Below, in pieces: positions 7,604-17,353 of a DNA stretch of 64,000 nucleotides. Every line of letters starts with the position of its first letter. Position 1 is the stretch's first letter. A model generated the notes under the pieces. It was not told where the DNA came from and made no database searches. It saw nothing but the letters and a program-made list of their open reading frames with translations. Both the position numbers and the translations under genes were made by a program. This DNA is from Edwardsiella piscicida (GTDB lineage Bacteria; Pseudomonadota; Gammaproteobacteria; Enterobacterales; Enterobacteriaceae), in NCBI RefSeq assembly GCF_001896205.1, contig NZ_MPNU01000001.1:2655144-2719143 (forward strand), read 5' to 3'.

Positions 7604-9004
7604 TCAGCGCCGCGCCGCCTGCGCGCGGTAAGCCTGCTCGGCCCACTGCTGCACCTGACGACGAGCGATTTTAATTCCGCCGCTTTTCAGCGTCTCGGGC
7701 AGCAAAAGCCAGGCTACCGGGCGCTGAAAGCGCGCTACCCGGCTTTCCAGCCAGGCGGCCAGCGACGCCGTCGCCACGCTGCACTCCACCACCGCCAGCG
7801 GACGCTGACCAAACTCGGCGTCATCCACCGGCACGATAAAGGCCTGAGAAACCGCCGGATGCTGCTGCAGAATACGCTCGATATCCTCCGGCTGGATCCC
7901 CTCACCCCCGCTGAAAAACTGGTTATCCAGCCGCCCCAGTATGCGCAGCTCACCGGACGCCCACGCGCCGCGATCGCGGGTATGAAACCAGCCGTCGTCG
8001 CCCAACAGCGGGTGCAGTCGGCCCTCCTGCCAGTAACCACAGGCCAGGCTGTCACCGCGCAGCAGGACTTCGCCGTCCGCCGCCAGGCAAACCTCACGCT
8101 GCGGCAGCGCCGTCCCCACGCCCGGCAGGGCATCCGCACGCTTGGCGCACACCGTCGAGGCCATCTCCGTCAGACCATAGCCGCACCAGCAGCGAATGCC
8201 GCGCGCCTCCGCCGCCTGGGTCAGCGCCAGCGGGATCATCGCCCCGCCCAACAGCACATCGCGCAGCGCCACCGGCTGGGATGACTGCAGCAGACGCCAC
8301 AGCTGGGTCGGCACCAGCGACGCATGGCTGCAGCCGTCCAGCGCCTGCTCCAGCGGGTGCATCGCACGCAGCGCCAGGCGAGCGCCGGCGAGCAGCCAGC
8401 GCCAGACGATCCCCTGCCCGGAGACATGGTACAGCGGCAGCGACAGCAGCCAGGTATCCTGCGCCGTCAGCGGCATCAGAGAGAGCACGCCCCGAGCCGA
8501 CGCCAGATGCGCGGCGGCCGTATGCACCGCCGCCTTGGGCATCCCGCTGGACCCCGAGGTCAGCGTCAGCGTCGCCTGGCGCTGGGGGGACCACGGCGCC
8601 GACGCCGCGGCCGCGTCCGCACGCAGGCGCAGCGCCTGGATCCCCTCGGGCCAGGTCAGCGCCGGCGCGGGCGCCAGATCCAGCGCAAAGGCCACATTGA
8701 GCCGCGGCAGCAGGACATCGAGCAGCGCGGCGGGCAGCTGTGGGTTCAGCGGCAGCACCCGGGCGCCCAGCTGCAGCAGCGCCAGATAGGCATACAGCGT
8801 CTCAAGCCCATTCTTCGCCCGCAGGGCAACGACGGCCCCGGAGACGACGCCCTGTGCGCTGAATCCGCCGGCCAGCCCATCAATGCGCTGCGCCAACGTC
8901 TGCCAGGCAATCACCTCGCCGTCGCTACGCAGCGCGCCGTCGGCCGGGCGCTGGCGCGCCCAGTGGCGCCAGGGCCAGTCGTCGACGCCGCTTAGGCCTG
9001 CCAT
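7604..9004 (-). CDS. menE: MenE, o-succinylbenzoate--CoA ligase
   Basis: Activates o-succinylbenzoate with ATP and CoA to OSB-CoA in menaquinone synthesis. It is an ANL-superfamily adenylating enzyme of 466 residues (E. coli 451). The P-loop-like A3 motif is [17 protein letters not shown] (about residues 145-161), and A5 CGYGLTEM is present. A7/A8 appear as [11 protein letters not shown] and [20 protein letters not shown]. The conserved A10 lysine region [17 protein letters not shown] is near the C-terminus. It overlaps the end of menC by 13 bases, so translational coupling is likely. Last gene of menFDHBCE, followed by a terminator. Confidence 0.96.
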   Translation of the reverse strand: MAGLSGVDDWPWRHWARQRPADGALRSDGEVIAWQTLAQRIDGLAGGFSAQGVVSGAVVALRAKNGLETLYAYLALLQLGARVLPLNPQLPAALLDVLLPRLNVAFALDLAPAPALTWPEGIQALRLRADAAAASAPWSPQRQATLTLTSGSSGMPKAAVHTAAAHLASARGVLSLMPLTAQDTWLLSLPLYHVSGQGIVWRWLLAGARLALRAMHPLEQALDGCSHASLVPTQLWRLLQSSQPVALRDVLLGGAMIPLALTQAAEARGIRCWCGYGLTEMASTVCAKRADALPGVGTALPQREVCLAADGEVLLRGDSLACGYWQEGRLHPLLGDDGWFHTRDRGAWASGELRILGRLDNQFFSGGEGIQPEDIERILQQHPAVSQAFIVPVDDAEFGQRPLAVVECSVATASLAAWLESRVARFQRPVAWLLLPETLKSGGIKIARRQVQQWAEQAYRAQAARR

Positions 9005-9963
9005 ACCCGGTCCAGCGTATCCTCACCCCACAGCGGTAACGTACAGGCCGGCCAGGCCCGCAGCAGCTGCGCCTGCATCAGCGTCAGGGTATCCAGACCC
9101 GGCGGCGTCTGCGGCGTCAGCCAGGCCGCCATGCGCGCCAGCTGGCTCAACCCCAGGCTGGACTCAATGCTGGAGCTGATCACCGCGCTCAGTCCCGCCT
9201 GATGCGCCTGCGCCACCAGCTGCTGGCAGCGCTGCAGGCTACCGGTCAGGGTCGGCTTGATGATGATAGCCGCCACGCCCGGCTCGGCCTCGACGCGGAA
9301 GTCCGCATCGCGCACGCTCTCATCCCAGGCGATGGCGATCCCGGTGTCGCGGGCAAAGGCGCGCGACTCATCGCGGGTCTTACACGGCTCCTCCAGGAAC
9401 AGAATGCGATCGCGCCAGGCCGGATTGACATACTTGGCAAAGCCATCCGCCTTGGCCCGGGTCCAGCTACGGTTGGCATCCAGACGCAGACGCAGATCCG
9501 GCAGCGCCTCCAGCAGCAGGTTGACGATCATCCCGTCGCGCACCGCCTCATACAGCCCGACCTTCACCTTGGCCACTTTTTCGCCGGGGATCGACTGCAG
9601 CGCCTGAAACAGCGCATCGGGGTCGCCGTTGCACAGCGTAGCGGAGCGGTAGTTGGCCGCCTGCGGCAGCGTGCCGGACAGCTCCGCCAACGCACAGCTC
9701 AGACCGAAGGCAACCGACGGCAGCGGACTCTCCGCCGGCGTCGCGCCCGCCTGCCACGCCGCCAGCAGCTGGCATGCCGCCTCCTGCGCCTCGGGCAGCG
9801 TTTCACGGCTAAACTCCGGTAACGGGGCTATCTCGCCCCACCCTTCACGCCCGTCCTCACGCAGTCGCACCAGTAGCCCATCGCGGCTTTTCAACCGCTG
9901 GTTACGCAGCGCAACGCCGGCTTCCACCGGCAGACGGTAGCGATACAACGTGACCTGACGCAT
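8992..9963 (-). CDS. menC: MenC, o-succinylbenzoate synthase
   Basis: Dehydrates SHCHC to o-succinylbenzoate in menaquinone synthesis. The protein is an enolase-superfamily enzyme of 323 residues (E. coli 320). Visible catalytic elements are KVKVG (catalytic lysine, about residue 134) and the metal ligands in [17 protein letters not shown] and AWDESVRD. The second catalytic lysine is in [11 protein letters not shown]. Its ATG overlaps the last base of menB, and its end overlaps the start of menE, the tight packing typical of the men operon. Confidence 0.96.
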   Translation of the reverse strand: MRQVTLYRYRLPVEAGVALRNQRLKSRDGLLVRLREDGREGWGEIAPLPEFSRETLPEAQEAACQLLAAWQAGATPAESPLPSVAFGLSCALAELSGTLPQAANYRSATLCNGDPDALFQALQSIPGEKVAKVKVGLYEAVRDGMIVNLLLEALPDLRLRLDANRSWTRAKADGFAKYVNPAWRDRILFLEEPCKTRDESRAFARDTGIAIAWDESVRDADFRVEAEPGVAAIIIKPTLTGSLQRCQQLVAQAHQAGLSAVISSSIESSLGLSQLARMAAWLTPQTPPGLDTLTLMQAQLLRAWPACTLPLWGEDTLDRVWQA

Positions 9964-10820
9964 TACGGATTCCGCTTAAACTTGGAAAAGTCCGGCTGAC
10001 GCTTTTCATTAAATGCGTTGCGCCCTTCCTGCCCCTCTTCCGTCATGTAGAACAGCATGGTGGCATTCCCCGCCAGCTCCTGCAGACCGGCCTGACCGTC
10101 GCAGTCTGCGTTGAGCGCCGCCTTCAGGCAGCGCAGCGCCATCGGGCTATTGCGCAGCATCTCACGGCACCAGCGTACGGTCTCTTTTTCCAGATCGTCC
10201 AGCGGCACCACGGTGTTGACCAGCCCCATATCCAGCGCCTGCTGCGCGTCATACATCCGGCACAGGAACCAGATCTCGCGGGCTTTTTTCTGACCGACGA
10301 TGCGCGCCATATAAGAGGCACCCCAGCCGCCGTCGAAGGAGCCAACCTTCGGGCCGGTCTGACCGAACTGGGCATTCTGCGCCGCGATGGTCAGATCGCA
10401 CATCATATGCAGGACGTGGCCGCCGCCGACCGCATAGCCGGCAACCATCGCCACCACCGGCTTCGGACAGGTGCGGATCTGACGCTGGAAGTCGAGGACA
10501 TTGAGATGATGCACACCGCTGTCGTCGCGGTAGCCGCCGTAGTCACCGCGGATCTTCTGGTCGCCGCCGGCGCAGAACGCCTTATCACCGGCGCCGGTCA
10601 GCACGATCACCCCGATGCCGTCGTCATAGCGCGCGTCGGCCAGCGCCTGCAGCATCTCTTTCACCGTTAGCGGGCGAAATGCGTTACGCACCTGCGGGCG
10701 GTTGATGGTGATTTTGGCAATACCGTCGGCGGACTTGTGATAGAGGATATCCTCAAAGTCGCCGCTGCAGTCCTGCCATGCGATCGGGGCATACAGCTCT
10801 TGTTCGCTTGGATACAGCAT
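9963..10820 (-). CDS. menB: MenB, 1,4-dihydroxy-2-naphthoyl-CoA synthase
   Basis: Cyclises OSB-CoA to 1,4-dihydroxy-2-naphthoyl-CoA. The protein is a crotonase-fold enzyme of 285 residues, identical in length to E. coli MenB. Seen are the oxyanion-hole region [18 protein letters not shown] (about residues 76-93), [21 protein letters not shown], and [18 protein letters not shown]. The C-terminal [13 protein letters not shown], which packs over a neighbouring subunit in the hexamer, is also present. It is separated from menH by 50 bases and touches menC. Codon use is highly regular, consistent with strong expression. Confidence 0.98.
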   Translation of the reverse strand: MLYPSEQELYAPIAWQDCSGDFEDILYHKSADGIAKITINRPQVRNAFRPLTVKEMLQALADARYDDGIGVIVLTGAGDKAFCAGGDQKIRGDYGGYRDDSGVHHLNVLDFQRQIRTCPKPVVAMVAGYAVGGGHVLHMMCDLTIAAQNAQFGQTGPKVGSFDGGWGASYMARIVGQKKAREIWFLCRMYDAQQALDMGLVNTVVPLDDLEKETVRWCREMLRNSPMALRCLKAALNADCDGQAGLQELAGNATMLFYMTEEGQEGRNAFNEKRQPDFSKFKRNP

Positions 10821-10870
10821 AATACGTTTCCTGTTAATAATGGTGCCGACCCGGCGGCGCGTCTGGCGCG

Positions 10871-11644
10871 TCAGCCGGGAGTTGATGTCATTAAAAAGGT
10901 CCCCAGCGCGTCGAGAAACGCCCGTGGGTTGGCGCGGTGGGCGTTGTGGCCGGCGCCGTCTATCAGGCGAACCGCCAGCCGCCAGCGCCCAGCCAGCGCG
11001 CGAAACTTGGCGTCCCGCTCACCGCACAGATAGCATAAAGGCGAGGTCAGCGCCGCCAGCGCCGCGCCCAGCGGCGGCTGGGCACCCAGCGAGGTCGCCT
11101 GCAGCATCTGCGCCAGCGCCGCACCGGACTGTCCGGCGCGCAGCGCCACCAGGGCGGCCCGCGACGCCGCGTTCAGATCGGCGAACACCGGCTGTCGATA
11201 CCAATCGTCCAGCACCTGCGCCAGCGGCTCGCGGCGCAGGCGCTCGGCCCAGCGGCCGTCGTGCGCCCGCCGCGCCTGGCGCTCCGCGGCCGTCTCCAGA
11301 CCGGGGTTCCCCCCTTCGACCGCCAGCGCCCATAGCCCGGGTGCTCCCTGGCAGCCATGATACATCGCCAGGCGACCGCCCAGCGAATAGCCGATGAGCC
11401 CATAGGATGTTACCCCGGCGGCGCGCAGCGTATCGCGCAGCGCGGCATCGCACTGGGCAAAGTCGTCCACCGTCAGCGCCGCCGACTCACCGTGTCCCGG
11501 CAGGTCGATCAGCACGTGCGCATACTGCGGTAATGCCTGCGCCAGCGCCAACCACTCACGGTGACTGCCGAGAAAGCCATGCAGCCATACCAGGGTCGGC
11601 GCCGCGGGAGACGCGGCCGCCAGGCGGCGGTAGGCCAGGATCAC
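10871..11644 (-). CDS. menH: MenH, SHCHC synthase
   Basis: Alpha/beta-hydrolase fold enzyme that eliminates pyruvate from SEPHCHC to give SHCHC in menaquinone synthesis. It has 257 residues (E. coli 252). The oxyanion loop is [11 protein letters not shown], and the nucleophile elbow is GYSLGGR with Ser near residue 86. The likely catalytic Asp and His are in LCGERDAKF and [11 protein letters not shown]. The start overlaps the menD stop by 4 bases, so the two are coupled. The gene is rich in CGC/GCC codons like its neighbours, with no sign of transfer. Confidence 0.94.
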   Translation of the reverse strand: MILAYRRLAAASPAAPTLVWLHGFLGSHREWLALAQALPQYAHVLIDLPGHGESAALTVDDFAQCDAALRDTLRAAGVTSYGLIGYSLGGRLAMYHGCQGAPGLWALAVEGGNPGLETAAERQARRAHDGRWAERLRREPLAQVLDDWYRQPVFADLNAASRAALVALRAGQSGAALAQMLQATSLGAQPPLGAALAALTSPLCYLCGERDAKFRALAGRWRLAVRLIDGAGHNAHRANPRAFLDALGTFLMTSTPG

Positions 11645-13320
11645 AGCGCAGCCACCTTACCCAGCAGTTGCTGCAGCGCCTCCGCGCCCGTCGTGCCCGG
11701 CACCCGCAGTTCGATCAGCGTCGTCCCGCTGTGCCGCCAGCCCTGGGCGACCGCCTCGCTCAGCGCCGCCCAGTCCGCTGGGCAGGCGTAGGCCAAATCA
11801 AACAGCGCCGCCGCGTGGCGGAAGTCCACATTCTGCGGCATCAGGTAAAAACGCTCGCGCTCCGCCGGCGGCGTCGGCAGCATGGAGAAAATCTGTCCGC
11901 CGTTGTTATTCACGACGATCACCACCGTCGGCGCCGTCACCTGGCGCAGCAGCGCCAGGCCGTTAATATCGTACAGCGCCGACAGATCGCCGAGGATCGC
12001 CAGCGTCGGCAGCCCGCTGCCGCGCTGTACCCCGGCAATGGTCGAGACCAGGCCATCGATACCGCTGGCGCCGCGGTTGCTGTATACCGGATAGCCTGCG
12101 GGCAGCTGCCCCAGCGCATCGACCAGACGCACGATCAGGCTATTGCCGACAAACAGCTGTCCCCGCAGCGGCAGCAGCTGCGCCAGCCGATGCGCCACCT
12201 GCGCCTCGCCAAACGACGCCTGCAGCGTCTGCTCAACGCACTGGGCCGCCCGCTCGGCCAACGCCTTCAGCTCGGGTGCCCAGGGGGCGGCAGGCTGCGC
12301 CGGATGCGCCTGTAACCATGCCTGCACCGGCGCCACCAGACGGCGGCCGCGGTGACAGGCGGGATCCAGCCGCCCCGGCAACGGATCGATCAGCCAGTAG
12401 CGCTGCGGTTTACAGGCCGCCTGCCACTGCAGCAGGCGCTTCCCGGTCAGGCTGGCGCCAAACTGCACGACGATCTCGGCCTGCGCCAGCAGGCGGCGCG
12501 CCTCGGCGTGAGGCAGCCACAGATCGGCGCAGGGCAGCGGCTGGCCGCTTTGCGACAGCACATCCCCCAGCACCGGCCAGCCCAACGCCTCACCCCAGGC
12601 GGCCGCCTGCCGGCCCGCCTCGGCGTCAACGCGGCCAATCAGCACCACCCCGCGACGGCGGCGCCACTGCGCCCAATCCGTCTCGGCGCGCACCACGCCC
12701 GCATAGGGGGCGCTCTCCTGCAGCCAGGGCGTCTCGCCCTGCCACCAGCTGCCCAGCGCCGCAGACCATCCCTGCTGCCCATCGTCATCCTCGCCGTACA
12801 GCGGCTCGGCGAAGGGGCAGTTGATGTGCAGCGCGCCGTGGTCGAGGCGAGCCATGGCGCTATCGACGCTAGAAACCAGCCAGGCGGCGGAGATATCCGG
12901 CGTAGGCCTTGGAAGATTGAGGGTTTCCGTCGGGTGAGAGGCGAACATGTTCTGCTGGCGGATCGCCTGGTTGGCGCCGCAGTCGATCAGCTCCGGTGGG
13001 CGGTCGGCGGTCAGCAGGATCAGCCGTTCACCGGTCAGTCCGGCCTCGATCAGCGCCGGATAGAGATTGGCGACGGCCGTTCCCGACGTGACGATCACCG
13101 CCACCGGCTGGCCGCTGACCTTAGCCAGCCCCAGCGCCAAATGCCCCAGGCCGCGCTCGTCGAAGTGGGTATGGCTATGCAGGCGGGGATGGGCCGCCGC
13201 CGCCATCGTCAGCGGCGTAGAGCGGGAACCGGGAGCGATACAGACATGACGTACGCCGTGACGGGTCAACGCTTCAAGCAGCACCGAGGCCCAGCGACGG
13301 TTAAACAGAATAGATGACAT
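11641..13320 (-). CDS. menD: MenD, SEPHCHC synthase (ThDP-dependent)
   Basis: Adds a succinyl semialdehyde unit from 2-oxoglutarate to isochorismate using thiamine diphosphate. It has 559 residues (E. coli 556). The Pyr domain begins [21 protein letters not shown], with [12 protein letters not shown] and the region containing [10 protein letters not shown]. The C-terminal PP domain has the ThDP motif [10 protein letters not shown] (GD-x-N type) and [17 protein letters not shown]. In E. coli menF lies directly upstream and is coupled; here 241 bases separate them, so menD may have its own promoter. Confidence 0.97.
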   Translation of the reverse strand: MSSILFNRRWASVLLEALTRHGVRHVCIAPGSRSTPLTMAAAAHPRLHSHTHFDERGLGHLALGLAKVSGQPVAVIVTSGTAVANLYPALIEAGLTGERLILLTADRPPELIDCGANQAIRQQNMFASHPTETLNLPRPTPDISAAWLVSSVDSAMARLDHGALHINCPFAEPLYGEDDDGQQGWSAALGSWWQGETPWLQESAPYAGVVRAETDWAQWRRRRGVVLIGRVDAEAGRQAAAWGEALGWPVLGDVLSQSGQPLPCADLWLPHAEARRLLAQAEIVVQFGASLTGKRLLQWQAACKPQRYWLIDPLPGRLDPACHRGRRLVAPVQAWLQAHPAQPAAPWAPELKALAERAAQCVEQTLQASFGEAQVAHRLAQLLPLRGQLFVGNSLIVRLVDALGQLPAGYPVYSNRGASGIDGLVSTIAGVQRGSGLPTLAILGDLSALYDINGLALLRQVTAPTVVIVVNNNGGQIFSMLPTPPAERERFYLMPQNVDFRHAAALFDLAYACPADWAALSEAVAQGWRHSGTTLIELRVPGTTGAEALQQLLGKVAAL

Positions 13321-13561
13321 GGCGACTCAACAGTGACTTAGCGGATTGCGCGTCCTGCGGCTGCAGCGAACAGGCTGGCAGCGGCTTCCCTGACGCACGC
13401 GTTGGCATACAGTGCACCTCCACCCAGAGACACAATGTAACGCCATGATTTAAAAGAGAATCAAATGTAAAATATGACCAATATGGTACACCAGACGCCC
13501 TCATATCACAATCCGTGTGCTGCGCATGTGTCGCCCCGATCGCAGCTTTCGCCACCGGGTG
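13321..13561 (-). promoter_or_regulatory. Unusual spacer between menF and menD
   Basis: This 241-base gap has an AT-richer centre (about 13430-13500) in an otherwise GC-rich operon. On the reverse strand TTGATT, an 18-base spacer and TTACAT could serve as a weak -35/-10 pair before menD. An 84-codon reverse frame covering most of the gap has no family resemblance and overlaps the start of menD, so I do not call it a gene. Confidence 0.35.
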
Positions 13562-14890
13562 CTACAGGCTTTCGCCCTCCAGCAGCGTACGCAGACCGGC
13601 CGCCTTATTCTCAATCTCCAGCCACTCCTGCTGCGGATCCGAGCCCGCCACGATGCCGGCGCCGGCGTACAGATGGATGCGATCGTCTTCGATCAGCGCC
13701 GAGCGCAGCGCAACGGCAAACTCGGCCTGAACCAGCGAAAGGTAGCCTGCGGAGCCCGCGTACCAGCCGCGCGCAAAGGGTTCATCGCGCATAATAAAAT
13801 AGCGAGCTGGCTCACGCGGCAGGCCGGCCACCGCCGCCGTCGGCTGCAGACGACGCAGGCATTCGGCGTCATCCTGCCGGTTGAGGGTCACCCGAATGCT
13901 GCGGCGCAGGTGCTGCACCTTGCGCAGCGCCACGATCTCCGCCGCCATCACCTCCAGCGTCGGCGCGCCCGCGCCGCTGCGCAGGCGTTGACAGATATCA
14001 TCGACCACCAGCAGGTTCTCATGCTGATTCTTGCCATCCTGCATCAGCCAGGCCGCGTTATCCCGGCGCTGCGCCTCGTTTTCGCCGCGGGCGACGGTAC
14101 CGGCCAGCGCTTCGGTCTCCAGCTGCACCCCGATGCGACGGTACAGCCGCTCCGGCGACGATCCCAAAAATGCCCGGTGCGGCGCCAGCGCCAGCATAAA
14201 GTGGTAGCAACGGTGGTTGACCGCTCGGCTGGCGGCCAGAAACTGCGCCGCGCGCAGAGGCTCACTGAGGGTCAGGGTGGTGCGGCGCGCCATCACCACC
14301 TTGGCAAATTCATTACGGGCGATCGCCGCCAGCGCCTGGGTCAGCAGCGCGCACCAGGCGTCGCGATCGGGCTGATGGGCGGCGCTCAGCACCTGGGCCT
14401 GTAGGGCGCCCAGCGGCTGCGGCGGCAGCAGCGCGGCCAGATCGCTCAGCGCCCGCGGCAGATCCGCCTGCAGCGACGTTTCGCTGTACAGGTATACCAC
14501 CAGCTCGGCCCTATCGCCGCGGCGCAGCAGCGCCAGACGCGGCAAAAACAGCAGGCTCTCCACCTCACCATAGCCATCCAGCGCCACGCGATCGAAGGCA
14601 TTCAGCCCCCAGATCCGCAGATCCGGCTGGCCGTGTCGCCGAATAAACGCCTGCGCCTGCTCGGCATCGCGAAACACCTGCAGCGCCCCACACACCGCGG
14701 CCTCTTCTTCATCGCTGCGGTGGCGCCAATAAAACTGCGGGTACAGCGGCTGGGTCGCCAGCCACGTCAGCATCGAATCACTGTCATGCGCCGCAAAGGG
14801 CAGCGCCACTCTGACCAGTCCCGGACCCTGCTGGGCCGCTTTCTGTAGCAGGGGGACAATGCGTTGTATCAGAGCGGTAAAATGGTGCAC
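13562..14890 (-). CDS. menF: MenF, menaquinone-specific isochorismate synthase
   Basis: Converts chorismate to isochorismate, the entry step to menaquinone. It belongs to the MST (chorismate-utilising) family and has 442 residues (E. coli 431). The catalytic half shows FAKVVMARRTTL, FLGSSPERLYRR, ALAGTVARGENEAQRRDNAAWLM (as separate family blocks), LRRLQPTAAVAGLPREPA and YAGSAGYL. The conserved acidic residues for magnesium appear in SSPERL and near the end in the GAGIVAGSDPQQEW block. The start is GTG 14890 with GAGG seven bases upstream. A perfect TATAAT lies about 45 bases upstream. An entC-type enzyme for siderophores is less likely, given the men neighbours. Confidence 0.95.
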   Translation of the reverse strand: MHHFTALIQRIVPLLQKAAQQGPGLVRVALPFAAHDSDSMLTWLATQPLYPQFYWRHRSDEEEAAVCGALQVFRDAEQAQAFIRRHGQPDLRIWGLNAFDRVALDGYGEVESLLFLPRLALLRRGDRAELVVYLYSETSLQADLPRALSDLAALLPPQPLGALQAQVLSAAHQPDRDAWCALLTQALAAIARNEFAKVVMARRTTLTLSEPLRAAQFLAASRAVNHRCYHFMLALAPHRAFLGSSPERLYRRIGVQLETEALAGTVARGENEAQRRDNAAWLMQDGKNQHENLLVVDDICQRLRSGAGAPTLEVMAAEIVALRKVQHLRRSIRVTLNRQDDAECLRRLQPTAAVAGLPREPARYFIMRDEPFARGWYAGSAGYLSLVQAEFAVALRSALIEDDRIHLYAGAGIVAGSDPQQEWLEIENKAAGLRTLLEGESL

Positions 14891-14932
14891 GACAACCTCG
14901 GTCGGGGATAACTGCGGTTAGGAGAGTGGTGA

Positions 14933-14938
14933 ATTATA
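14933..14938 (-). promoter_or_regulatory. Putative -10 element of the men operon
   Basis: A perfect TATAAT on the reverse strand, about 43 bases upstream of the menF GTG. No good -35 hexamer is seen at 16-18 bases, so the promoter may need an activator. Confidence 0.45.
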
Positions 14939-15029
14939 CGGGGGATTAAAGAGAAAAAAGCGGATGAAGGTGATATCGCTCTCACTGGCGGACAATCGTT
15001 GAAAAAGCCGCCAGCGTGACGTCCCCGAT

Positions 15030-15533
15030 TTAGCGCACCTCTGCGCCGTCGGCGCGCGCGTCATCCGGCAGCGGCGTACTGCGGCGCCGGCGAGCCGCCA
15101 GCCACAGACCGCTGTTTTTCATCCCGTAGCCAAACAGCAGCCCCAGCAGCAGCGACGGAATCACCAGGCGCCAGTCACCGCCGGCGGCAAAGGTGGCGCA
15201 GCAGCCGATAAAGGTTCCCGGGACAAAGGAGAGCCAGCGCTGACAGGCCTGAACACACATCAGAAAGGCCACCACGCCGGTCAGCCCATACCCCAGCAGC
15301 GCCATATGCGGCTGCAGCGCGCTGCCGTTGATGATGATCTCCGCCCAGAACACGCCGCTGCACAGGGTACACAGTGAGATGCCCAGCCCCTTCAGCCCCC
15401 CCTGCGGACAGGCAAAGTACGCGGTACAGCCCAGGAAACCGGCCCAGGCCGACAGCCCGAGGCTGATGGCGACCCATCCCCACACGGCCGACAGAATCCC
15501 CGTAGTTAAGGCAATGGCAAGTAAGACGGACAT
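15030..15533 (-). CDS. YcdZ-like DUF1097 inner-membrane protein
   Basis: A 167-residue membrane protein of the DUF1097 family, very similar to E. coli YcdZ (163). About five hydrophobic segments are visible. Family blocks are WGWVAISLGLSAWAGFLGCTAYFACPQGG, LLGYGLTGVVAFLMCVQ and SFVPGTFIGCCATFA, given here in pieces of one motif. The C-terminus KNSGLWLAARRRR is followed by a short acidic tail. I place the start at ATG 15533 because AGGAG lies nine bases upstream; an upstream extension of 16 codons lacks a site. The function of the family is unknown. It is divergent from the C69 dipeptidase gene. Confidence 0.85.
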   Translation of the reverse strand: MSVLLAIALTTGILSAVWGWVAISLGLSAWAGFLGCTAYFACPQGGLKGLGISLCTLCSGVFWAEIIINGSALQPHMALLGYGLTGVVAFLMCVQACQRWLSFVPGTFIGCCATFAAGGDWRLVIPSLLLGLLFGYGMKNSGLWLAARRRRSTPLPDDARADGAEVR

Positions 15534-15638
15534 CGCAGACACTCCTGATACAAAAAGCGTAGTGTAGCGGCGAATCGGCAATATTCATTGATGGACATCA
15601 CACCGCTATTTGATGAGGTTGCGATTATTACAACACAA

Positions 15639-15654
15639 AGTGACATTAATCACA
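15639..15654. promoter_or_regulatory. CRP-like site in the ycdZ-like/dipeptidase divergent region
   Basis: AGTGACATTAATCACA resembles the CRP consensus TGTGA-N6-TCACA, with the right half perfect and one mismatch on the left. It lies about 113 bases before the ycdZ-like start and 181 before the dipeptidase start. The related FNR consensus fits less well. Confidence 0.45.
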
Positions 15655-15827
15655 CTTTTTGGCGATTTTATGCGGTTTATTCGATCCGCTATGCTCGACG
15701 AGCGCTGTGGTCATTTCCGCTTACAAAAGGTAACGCGCTTTTTATTAGCATGGTTTGTAACTGACGCTGACGCGATCTACTGTGAAGAAGATTTACGAAA
15801 CAATACCTATAACGATTGGAGTCACTT

Positions 15828-17294
15828 ATGAAAACCACTCTGCTTGCGGCAGCGATCGCTACGCTGTGCGTCGGTCAGGCCATGGCCTGCACGACGATAC
15901 TGGTGGGCAATCAGGCCACGACCGATGGTTCTTTTATCGCAGCGCGAAATGAAGACTACTCAGCAAATAACGCCAAGCATATGGTCATCCACCCGGCGGC
16001 CCATAATCAGCACGGGGTGTTTAAATCCCACGGCAATGACTTTACCTACCCGCTACCGAAAGAGGCGCTGCGCTACACCGCCATTCACGACTTTGATACC
16101 CAGGATAAATCAATGGGTGAGGCCGGCTTCAACGCCGCCGGCGTCGGCATGACCGCGACCGAAACCATCTACAACGGGCAACCGGCGCTGAAGGCCGATC
16201 CTTATGTAGAGAAAACCGGGATCACGGAGGATGCTATCCAGACCGTGGTACTGCCGCGGATTCACAGCGCGCGTGAGGGCGTTGAGCTGCTGGGCAAGAT
16301 CATCGAGCAGAAAGGCGCCGGCGAAGGCTTTGGCGTGGCCTTCGTCGACCAGCACGACCTGTGGTATCTGGAGACCGGCAGCGGCCACCAGTGGATGGCG
16401 ACCCGTCTGCCGGCGGACAAGTACCTGGTCTCCGCCAACCAGGGCCGCCTGCGTCAGTACGATCCGAAAGACACCGCAAACTACCTGGGCTCTCCGACCC
16501 TGATCAGCTTTGCCGAACAGCATGGGCTGTACAACCCGAAAGACGGCGCCTTCGACTTCCACAAGGCCTACTCCCAGGACGTCGAAAACGATGTGACCTA
16601 TAACTATCCGCGCGTCTGGACGCTGCAGCACATGTTCAACCCGCAGCTGAAGACCACCATCACCGACGGTAAAAACTTCCCGGTCTTCCTCACCCCGGCC
16701 AAGAAAATCAGCATTGCCGACGTCGAGCAGGCGCTGCGTAACCATTACCAGGGGACCGCGCACGACCCCTATGCCAACAACAACCCGCAAGAGCCTTACC
16801 GCCCGATCTCCGTATTCCGCACCCAGGAGTCGCACATCCTGCAGGTGCGTCCTCACCTGCCAACAGCGATCGGCGAGGTGGAATACGTCGCCTTCGGAAT
16901 GTCTGCGCTGAGTGTCTATGTCCCTTACTATCAAGGCATTGAGCACTATTTGCCGGGCTATGACAAGGGGAGCGATCGGGCCAGCGATGACTCCGTCAAC
17001 TGGAAGTTCCGCACGCTGCAAACCCTGGTGATGCAGGATTACAACGCCTATGCGCCGGACGTTCAGCGCGCTTATAACGCGTTTGAGCAACAGACCGCCC
17101 TGCGCCAGCAGAGCATGGAGCAAGAATACCTGAAGCTCTATAAAGCACAGCCGAAGAAGGCCCAGCAGCTGCTGCAACAGTTTGAAGATAAAACTATGCA
17201 GGACGCGCTGACGCTGACCGATCAGTTGACCAGTCAGGTCGTGACCAAGATGACCCATGCCACCGACATGAAGTATCACTTCGAAGGGGCATAA
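15828..17294 (+). CDS. C69-family dipeptidase, secreted
   Basis: An Ntn-hydrolase of peptidase family C69 (PepD/dipeptidase A type), 488 residues from ATG 15828, which has TTGGAG just upstream. The first 20 residues form a signal/pro-peptide (MKTTLLAAAIATLCVGQAMA). Cys21 in ACTTILVGNQAT is then the N-terminal nucleophile after processing. Other family blocks are GSFIAARNEDY, FNAAGVGMTATETIYN, FGVAFVDQHDLWYLETGSGHQW split over the active-site wall, and YVPYYQGIEHYLPGY. It probably cleaves dipeptides in the periplasm, but the substrate range is not predictable. It ends at a strong bidirectional terminator facing hybE. Confidence 0.9.
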   Translation: MKTTLLAAAIATLCVGQAMACTTILVGNQATTDGSFIAARNEDYSANNAKHMVIHPAAHNQHGVFKSHGNDFTYPLPKEALRYTAIHDFDTQDKSMGEAGFNAAGVGMTATETIYNGQPALKADPYVEKTGITEDAIQTVVLPRIHSAREGVELLGKIIEQKGAGEGFGVAFVDQHDLWYLETGSGHQWMATRLPADKYLVSANQGRLRQYDPKDTANYLGSPTLISFAEQHGLYNPKDGAFDFHKAYSQDVENDVTYNYPRVWTLQHMFNPQLKTTITDGKNFPVFLTPAKKISIADVEQALRNHYQGTAHDPYANNNPQEPYRPISVFRTQESHILQVRPHLPTAIGEVEYVAFGMSALSVYVPYYQGIEHYLPGYDKGSDRASDDSVNWKFRTLQTLVMQDYNAYAPDVQRAYNAFEQQTALRQQSMEQEYLKLYKAQPKKAQQLLQQFEDKTMQDALTLTDQLTSQVVTKMTHATDMKYHFEGA

Positions 17295-17311
17295 CGCCGG
17301 GCTCTGTCCAT

Positions 17312-17345
17312 AAAAAAACACCCCGCTGCGCGGGGTGTTTTTTTT
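17312..17345. terminator. Bidirectional terminator between the dipeptidase gene and hybE
   Basis: AACACCCCGC and GCGGGGTGTT form a 10-bp stem with a TGC loop, flanked by an A-run on the left and a T-run on the right. It can end transcription from both convergent genes. Confidence 0.92.
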
Positions 17346-17353
17346 AGGGACGC

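Noticed and set aside
13301-13555. 84-codon reverse frame between menF and menD
   Set aside because: It overlaps the menD start, shows no family pattern and is better explained as a regulatory spacer.
15610-15831. 73-codon forward frame before the C69 dipeptidase gene
   Set aside because: It spans the divergent promoter region with no ribosome site and overlaps the dipeptidase start.
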